From assembly GCA_041497995.1 (NCBI GenBank), contig JBGQHM010000226.1, forward strand, positions 1-11,082: a DNA stretch of 11,082 nt. The letters run 5' to 3'. Shown here piece after piece: positions 7,520 to 11,082 of this stretch; the stretch's first letter is position 1, and the number at the start of each line of letters is the position of its first letter. The notes under the pieces were generated by a model. That model searched no databases. It saw nothing but the letters and a program-made list of their open reading frames with translations, and was not told the origin of the DNA. Source of the stretch: DATKMS01 sp041497995. GTDB taxonomy: Bacteria; Desulfobacterota; Binatia; HRBIN30. The position numbers and the translations under genes were made by a program.

Positions 7520-8986
7520 ATGCGCTTTCGAACCACCATCCTCCTGATTCTCGTCCTCGCCGGCCTCGGCGCGTACGTCTACTTCGTCGAGTATCCGCAC
7601 GCCGAGCAGGAGGCGAAGAAGAAGACGCTCTTCGAGTTCAAAGCCGACGATGCCACGCAGGTCACGCTGGACTACGGGGACCACAAGATCGTTCTCAAGA
7701 AATCAGGGGACGATTGGCGGATCGCCGAGCCACTCGATGCACCCGCCGATGCGACGACAGTCAAGAACCTGATCGGCGCGATCGCCGACTGTGAGGTGAA
7801 ACGCGAGCTCACCGACGCGTCGTCGGACCTGTCGCAGTACGGCCTCGACAAGCCCTTCGTGACGGTCAGCGTGAAACTCCGCGACAAGGACTTGCCTACA
7901 TTCCTGATCGGCAAGAACGCCCCAGTGGGCTCATCGACCTACGTGCAGCGGGCCGACGACAAGAAGATCCAGCTGGCCGGTTCGGCGTTCCGCACGGGGA
8001 TGGACAGGAAGGTCAAAGACCTGCGCGATAAGGTCATCATCGACTTCACCGACAGCGACGTGCACCAGCTCGATGTGTCGGGCGACGGGAAGCAGCTCCA
8101 GCTCGTCCAAAAGGACGACAAGTGGAGCATCGAGCAACCCGCCCCCTACGCCGCGGATGCCGCCACCGTGCGCAGCTTCCTGTCGACGCTGCGTTCGATG
8201 CGCGCCACCGATTTCCCCGATGATCAGGGGAGTGATCTCAGCGCCTACGGCCTCGACAACCCGCGGCTGAAGATCACGCTGCATCTCGGCAAGGACAACG
8301 CCGAGAAGACCATCCTGCTCGGCAAGGAGAACGACAAGAAGGAAGTCTTCGTGCAGCGCGGCGGGCAGCCGACCGTGTACACGGTGAGCGATTGGGTCTT
8401 CCGCGACCTCAACAAGAGCTCCGCCGACTTCCGCGACAAGACGCTCCTCGCTTTCGATCGCGACAAGGTCACCGCCATCGAGTTGAAACGCAAAGACGGC
8501 AGCCACACCAAGTTGGTACACGGCGCCGACAAGCAATGGCACGTGGAAGACGTCGAGGGGAAACCGGCCGAGACGGCCATCACACAGTACGTGACAGATC
8601 TTCACGACCTGAAGGGCTACGAGATCGCCGCCGATCAGCCGGCGGATCTCGCGCCGTTTGGGCTCGACCAGCCGTTGCTGACGGTGACCGTGTTTGGTGA
8701 GGAGAACAAGCTTGCCGGCACCGTCCTGCTGAGCGCGCGCGAGAGCGACGGGAAGAAAGAGTACACGGGAATGCTTGCAGGTGCTCCGACCGTGTTCCTC
8801 GTCCGTGACTACCTGTTCACACGCCTCGACAAGCAACCCAAGGACTTCATCGAGAAACCCCCGCCGCCGACCCTGGCGCCGGGTACGCCGGCTGCAGGAG
8901 CCGCTGCCACCGACGAAGAGCATGAAGACGATGGCGACGATGCCGGCGGTGATGAGCTCAACGTCCCCGGCGGCGAGCAGGACTAA
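7520..8986 (+). CDS. Membrane-anchored DUF4340 protein with three tandem units
   Basis: DUF4340 proteins commonly follow GldG-like genes; their molecular role is unknown. This one has 488 residues. An N-terminal helix (about 5-23) acts as an uncleaved anchor or signal peptide, placing the rest in the periplasm. Three units repeat the same pattern: a Trp (W66, W202, W340), then 40-41 residues later a YGLD-like turn (YGLD 107-110, YGLD 243-246, FGLD 380-383), each followed by a beta-rich stretch. The first two units end in LIGK or LLGK; the third has LLSA. The C-terminus from about 446 is proline-rich and then strongly acidic (DEEHEDDGDD, 465-474). I chose ATG 7520; TTG 7514 would add only two residues, and neither has a clear ribosome site. 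It lies 60 bases after the GldG-like gene and probably belongs to the same transcript. Its 3' end abuts the inverted repeat. Confidence 0.85.
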   Translation: MRFRTTILLILVLAGLGAYVYFVEYPHAEQEAKKKTLFEFKADDATQVTLDYGDHKIVLKKSGDDWRIAEPLDAPADATTVKNLIGAIADCEVKRELTDASSDLSQYGLDKPFVTVSVKLRDKDLPTFLIGKNAPVGSSTYVQRADDKKIQLAGSAFRTGMDRKVKDLRDKVIIDFTDSDVHQLDVSGDGKQLQLVQKDDKWSIEQPAPYAADAATVRSFLSTLRSMRATDFPDDQGSDLSAYGLDNPRLKITLHLGKDNAEKTILLGKENDKKEVFVQRGGQPTVYTVSDWVFRDLNKSSADFRDKTLLAFDRDKVTAIELKRKDGSHTKLVHGADKQWHVEDVEGKPAETAITQYVTDLHDLKGYEIAADQPADLAPFGLDQPLLTVTVFGEENKLAGTVLLSARESDGKKEYTGMLAGAPTVFLVRDYLFTRLDKQPKDFIEKPPPPTLAPGTPAAGAAATDEEHEDDGDDAGGDELNVPGGEQD

Positions 8987-8992
8987 AAGGAC

Positions 8993-9073
8993 GGCCGAAA
9001 AGGGGACAGTCCCCTTGCCCGGGCCGTGGCGACTGCTCGGAATGTCTTGAGGGGGACTGTCCCCTTTTCGGCC
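8993..9073. repeat. REPIN/BIME-like element: two inverted 22-base arms between convergent genes, possibly also a bidirectional terminator
   Basis: Arms at 8993-9014 and 9052-9073 are perfect reverse complements of each other over 22 bases, separated by a 37-base GC-rich spacer. Each arm contains GGGGAC-N-GTCCCC, so each is nearly palindromic on its own, with GGCCGAAAA marking the outer side. Two inverted short palindromes around a spacer is the REPIN/BIME layout, usually spread by RAYT transposases; none is encoded here. The element fills almost the whole gap between the stop codons of the DUF4340 gene (six bases away) and hisC (17 bases away). On each strand the final arm reads GGGG-ACTGT-CCCC-TTTT, a short hairpin followed by four T, so it could stop transcription from both sides. 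Confidence 0.75.
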
Positions 9074-9090
9074 AAACCTCTAGCGGGTTA

Positions 9091-10155
9091 TCACCGGTCC
9101 GACATCAGGACCGGAAGCCCGTCGAGCGCCGCCAACAACGCATCAACCTCGGCGTCCGTCCCAACACTGATCCGTAGCGCATCCGCGAGCTCCGGCGTTG
9201 CGAAGTAGCGCACCAGGATGCCGTGCTCCTTTAGGCCAACATAGACGGGCTCCAGACTATGGCCGGGACGCCGTGCCAGCACGAAGTTGGACTGGCTGGG
9301 TAGAACCCCGAATCCCCGCGCTCGTAACTCTCCCGTCAGGCGCTCTCGCGTGCGGCAGATCCGCGCGACGTTGGCTTCCATCCACGCGTAGTCTTCGAGC
9401 GCGGCGGTGGCGGCGACGATGCTGAGGCGCGTGACGTTGTACGAGTCCTTCACCTTCAGCAGCTCCTCGATGATGGCGGGCGAGGCGAACGCCAGGCCGA
9501 CGCGCATCCCGGCCAGCGAAAACGATTTCGAGAACGTGCGCAGGACAACGATGTTGTCGTGCTCGGTGACCAGTGCCAGCGCATTGGCCGCCGCGAAATC
9601 GACGTACGCTTCGTCGACAACGAGCAAGCCGGCGACGCGCTCGGCCAGCGCGCGGATGGCCTCGATGGGAACCGGCGTGCCTGACGGCGAGTTGGGGTGG
9701 CAGATGAACGTCACGCGCCCGCGCGCCTCTACCAAACCGGACGGCAGGGAGAAGTCGGTAGGATATGCAATGTGCGTGGCCATCCCTTCCTGCAAAGTCA
9801 CGAGCGTGTCGTAGAGGCTGTAGGTTGGGTATGGGTAGACGACGCGGTCGCCGCCGCTCACGCAGGCGCGCACGATGAGGTTGAGCAGCTCGTCGGAGCC
9901 GTTGCCGACCAAAATGTTGTCGCGTTGCAGGCCGTAAACAGCCGCCGCCCGATCGCGCAGCGCATTGGCGAGCGGATCCGGGTAGAGCCGCAGGTCATCA
10001 TTCACGGCCGCCCGCACCGCGTCGATGACCTTGGGCGAAGGCGGATAGGGATTCTCGTTGGTGTTGAGCTTGATGTAGCGGCGCCCCTGCGGCTGCTCGC
10101 CGGGCACATAGCCGCTCATTGCCGCCACTGTCGGCCGTGTGAATCGCGTCGCCAT
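9091..10155 (-). CDS. hisC: Histidinol-phosphate aminotransferase (class I/II PLP aminotransferase)
   Basis: HisC converts imidazole-acetol phosphate to histidinol phosphate using glutamate, late in histidine synthesis in the cytoplasm. The 354-residue length fits the family. The N-terminus has VPGEQ (17-21) and NTNENP (31-36), typical of HisC. PLP-binding features are GNGSDELL (84-91), HPNSPSG (153-159), DEAYVDF (181-187) and TFSKSFSLAGMRVG (207-220), with K210 as the Schiff-base lysine. LRIS (327-330) supplies the carboxylate-binding Arg (R328). ATG 10155 starts the usual N-terminal helix; the upstream ribosome site is weak. No other his genes are in the window, so it stands alone, converging with the DUF4340 gene and divergent from the gene on its right. 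A related aminotransferase acting on aromatic or other amino acids is possible, since HisC-like enzymes overlap in specificity. Confidence 0.92.
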   Translation of the reverse strand: MATRFTRPTVAAMSGYVPGEQPQGRRYIKLNTNENPYPPSPKVIDAVRAAVNDDLRLYPDPLANALRDRAAAVYGLQRDNILVGNGSDELLNLIVRACVSGGDRVVYPYPTYSLYDTLVTLQEGMATHIAYPTDFSLPSGLVEARGRVTFICHPNSPSGTPVPIEAIRALAERVAGLLVVDEAYVDFAAANALALVTEHDNIVVLRTFSKSFSLAGMRVGLAFASPAIIEELLKVKDSYNVTRLSIVAATAALEDYAWMEANVARICRTRERLTGELRARGFGVLPSQSNFVLARRPGHSLEPVYVGLKEHGILVRYFATPELADALRISVGTDAEVDALLAALDGLPVLMSDR

Positions 10156-10284
10156 GGTCGTCTCGGCCGCTGTGCTAGCAGATCAGGACCGGCAACAAAA
10201 CACGTGGCTCTCCACAAGCGTGGCGCACAGGGCCTCCCTCCTCCCCGTGTTGCGTCCGGCAACCGCACCGGCCACAATTCATCG

Positions 10285-11082
10285 ATGTCCGCCGAACAAC
10301 TGATTGCGCTTGAAGCCGCGCAGGCCGAGCTGGGCACACTGTACGCGGCGGCGCGCAGCTTCGCGGCACTGCACGCACGGGCGGAGGTGGATCTCCTGCC
10401 GCACATCACGGGTCTCGGCAGTCGGCTGCGCCGTCTCGTGCGCACGACGCAGCTCACGGACGATGCGATCGATGCGGCGGCACGCGAAATCCTCCTGCTG
10501 CGCACGACATGGCGGACCGAGCTCGAGCAGGTGCGCGCATCGGTCGTCTACCAGCGAGCCGTGACTGCGTTCGCAACAGACCAGCAGGACGCGCTTGCCG
10601 AGCTCATCCCGCACGTCTTCGCCGGCCTGCGGCTCGTGCGCCCGGCACCGACCCTCTACTTCCCGGTGTCCCCTTCCAGCGGTCGCCGGCGTCCCGGTAC
10701 CAGCCCGTTCTTGAGCGCGGCGGAGTGTGCCGACAGGATTCTCCGCGGGCTCGCCGACGGCTTGGAACCGGAGAGTAGCGGCACCGACTGGTGGGACAGC
10801 GAGTTGCCGGCGCTGGGCTGCGCGGACAGTGCCGCGTCTTTGGAAACGCCGATCGCAGTGTGTCTGGCAGCATCCGATGTCCAGGTCGCAGTCTTCATGA
10901 CAAACGATGAGGCCGACCTTTGCATCTTCACGCCGCGGCTGCATGCACCGATGTCGACCGTGCTCGCGGCCGACGCTACGGACGAGTGGTGGGAGGCCTA
11001 CCAGGATTCGTACCGCGAGTTTCGCGATGCATTGCAGTGTGAGCTGACGGCGCGCGGGCACCAGGCGGTGATCGCTTCCACG
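10285..11082 (+). CDS. Unrecognised protein, C-terminus cut off by the window edge
   Basis: An open frame of 266 codons runs from ATG 10285 to the last base without a stop, so the gene is partial. I do not recognise a family. The first 120 or so residues look helical, rich in Ala, Leu and Arg (AEQLIALEAAQAELGTLY near the start). A Pro/Ser/Arg-rich linker follows (YFPVSPSSGRRRPG, about 125-138), then a mixed region with hydrophobic strands such as IAVCLAAS and VQVAVFM. Two similar Trp-pair motifs stand out: TDWWDSE (167-173) and DEWWEAY (233-239). There is no signal peptide or clear membrane helix, so the protein is probably cytoplasmic. No Shine-Dalgarno is visible before the ATG. The frame is open further upstream, and GTG 10204 is an alternative start with less protein-like sequence. 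It is divergent from hisC with a 129-base gap in which I could not call a promoter. Confidence 0.65.
   Translation, partial: MSAEQLIALEAAQAELGTLYAAARSFAALHARAEVDLLPHITGLGSRLRRLVRTTQLTDDAIDAAAREILLLRTTWRTELEQVRASVVYQRAVTAFATDQQDALAELIPHVFAGLRLVRPAPTLYFPVSPSSGRRRPGTSPFLSAAECADRILRGLADGLEPESSGTDWWDSELPALGCADSAASLETPIAVCLAASDVQVAVFMTNDEADLCIFTPRLHAPMSTVLAADATDEWWEAYQDSYREFRDALQCELTARGHQAVIAST

Noticed and set aside
6659..7684. 341-codon minus-strand frame opposite the GldG-like gene
   Set aside because: It spans two plus-strand genes and the gap between them, with low-complexity Arg/Glu/Asp content, so it is a shadow frame.
7931..8923. 330-codon minus-strand frame opposite the DUF4340 gene
   Set aside because: The plus-strand frame has an anchor helix and three regular repeats; the antisense product has no recognisable features.
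8993..9073. Inverted repeat considered as the end of an insertion sequence or as a CRISPR repeat
   Set aside because: There is no transposase gene or target duplication nearby, only two copies in inverted orientation and no regular spacers. A REP-type element fits better.
10156..10284. Promoters or a riboswitch in the gap between hisC and the right-edge gene
   Set aside because: Only small stems such as GTGG-CTCT-CCAC were visible, and no -35/-10 pair with good spacing on either strand. Nothing could be supported.
10279..11061. 260-codon minus-strand frame opposite the unknown right-edge gene
   Set aside because: It is Arg/Cys/Gln-rich in the manner of other shadow frames here. The plus-strand frame has more natural composition, though with no family match this choice is less certain than the others.

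Overview
The window is high-GC, densely coded bacterial DNA with short intergenic gaps, several GTG starts and two 4-base GTGA start/stop overlaps. The gene content fits a deltaproteobacterial-type lineage (Desulfobacterota, Myxococcota or Binatota-like). This includes an ECF sigma factor with a zinc-finger anti-sigma factor and a short secreted protein, a GldA/F/G-like ABC module followed by a DUF4340 protein, and a Taq-like PolA without proofreading residues. The phylum is an inference from gene style, not something the sequence proves. No gene marks a phage, plasmid or genomic island.

Left part (1-4164), all on the minus strand, read right to left: polA (DNA polymerase I), a 60-base gap, an RpoE-like ECF sigma factor, a 57-base gap, its membrane-bound zf-HC2 anti-sigma factor, then a small exported protein whose start overlaps the anti-sigma stop. 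That last frame carries an in-frame TAA. It stays open and protein-like beyond the stop to the window edge, so it looks like a nonsense-interrupted gene or a base error.

Centre (4165-8986), plus strand, divergent from polA across about 220 bases with a promoter-like TTGACA-N17-TAAACA. It is a four-gene cluster: ABC ATPase, six-TM ABC-2 permease, GldG-like membrane-anchored auxiliary protein, and a membrane-anchored protein with three tandem DUF4340 units. The first three are tightly coupled (4-base overlap, then a 3-base gap); the fourth follows after about 60 bases. Together they would form an inner-membrane ABC complex with a large periplasmic part and unknown substrate.

Right part (8987-11082): the DUF4340 gene converges with hisC (histidinol-phosphate aminotransferase, minus strand). 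Between them lies an 81-base element made of two perfect inverted 22-base arms, each nearly palindromic itself. This is the layout of a REPIN/BIME-type repeat, and it may also work as a bidirectional terminator. Divergent from hisC, an unrecognised ORF on the plus strand runs off the window end.

The points most worth following are the interrupted secreted protein next to the sigma/anti-sigma pair, the REP-like inverted repeat, the triple DUF4340 architecture, and the unknown truncated gene at the right edge. I see no CRISPR array, tRNA, rRNA or insertion sequence.
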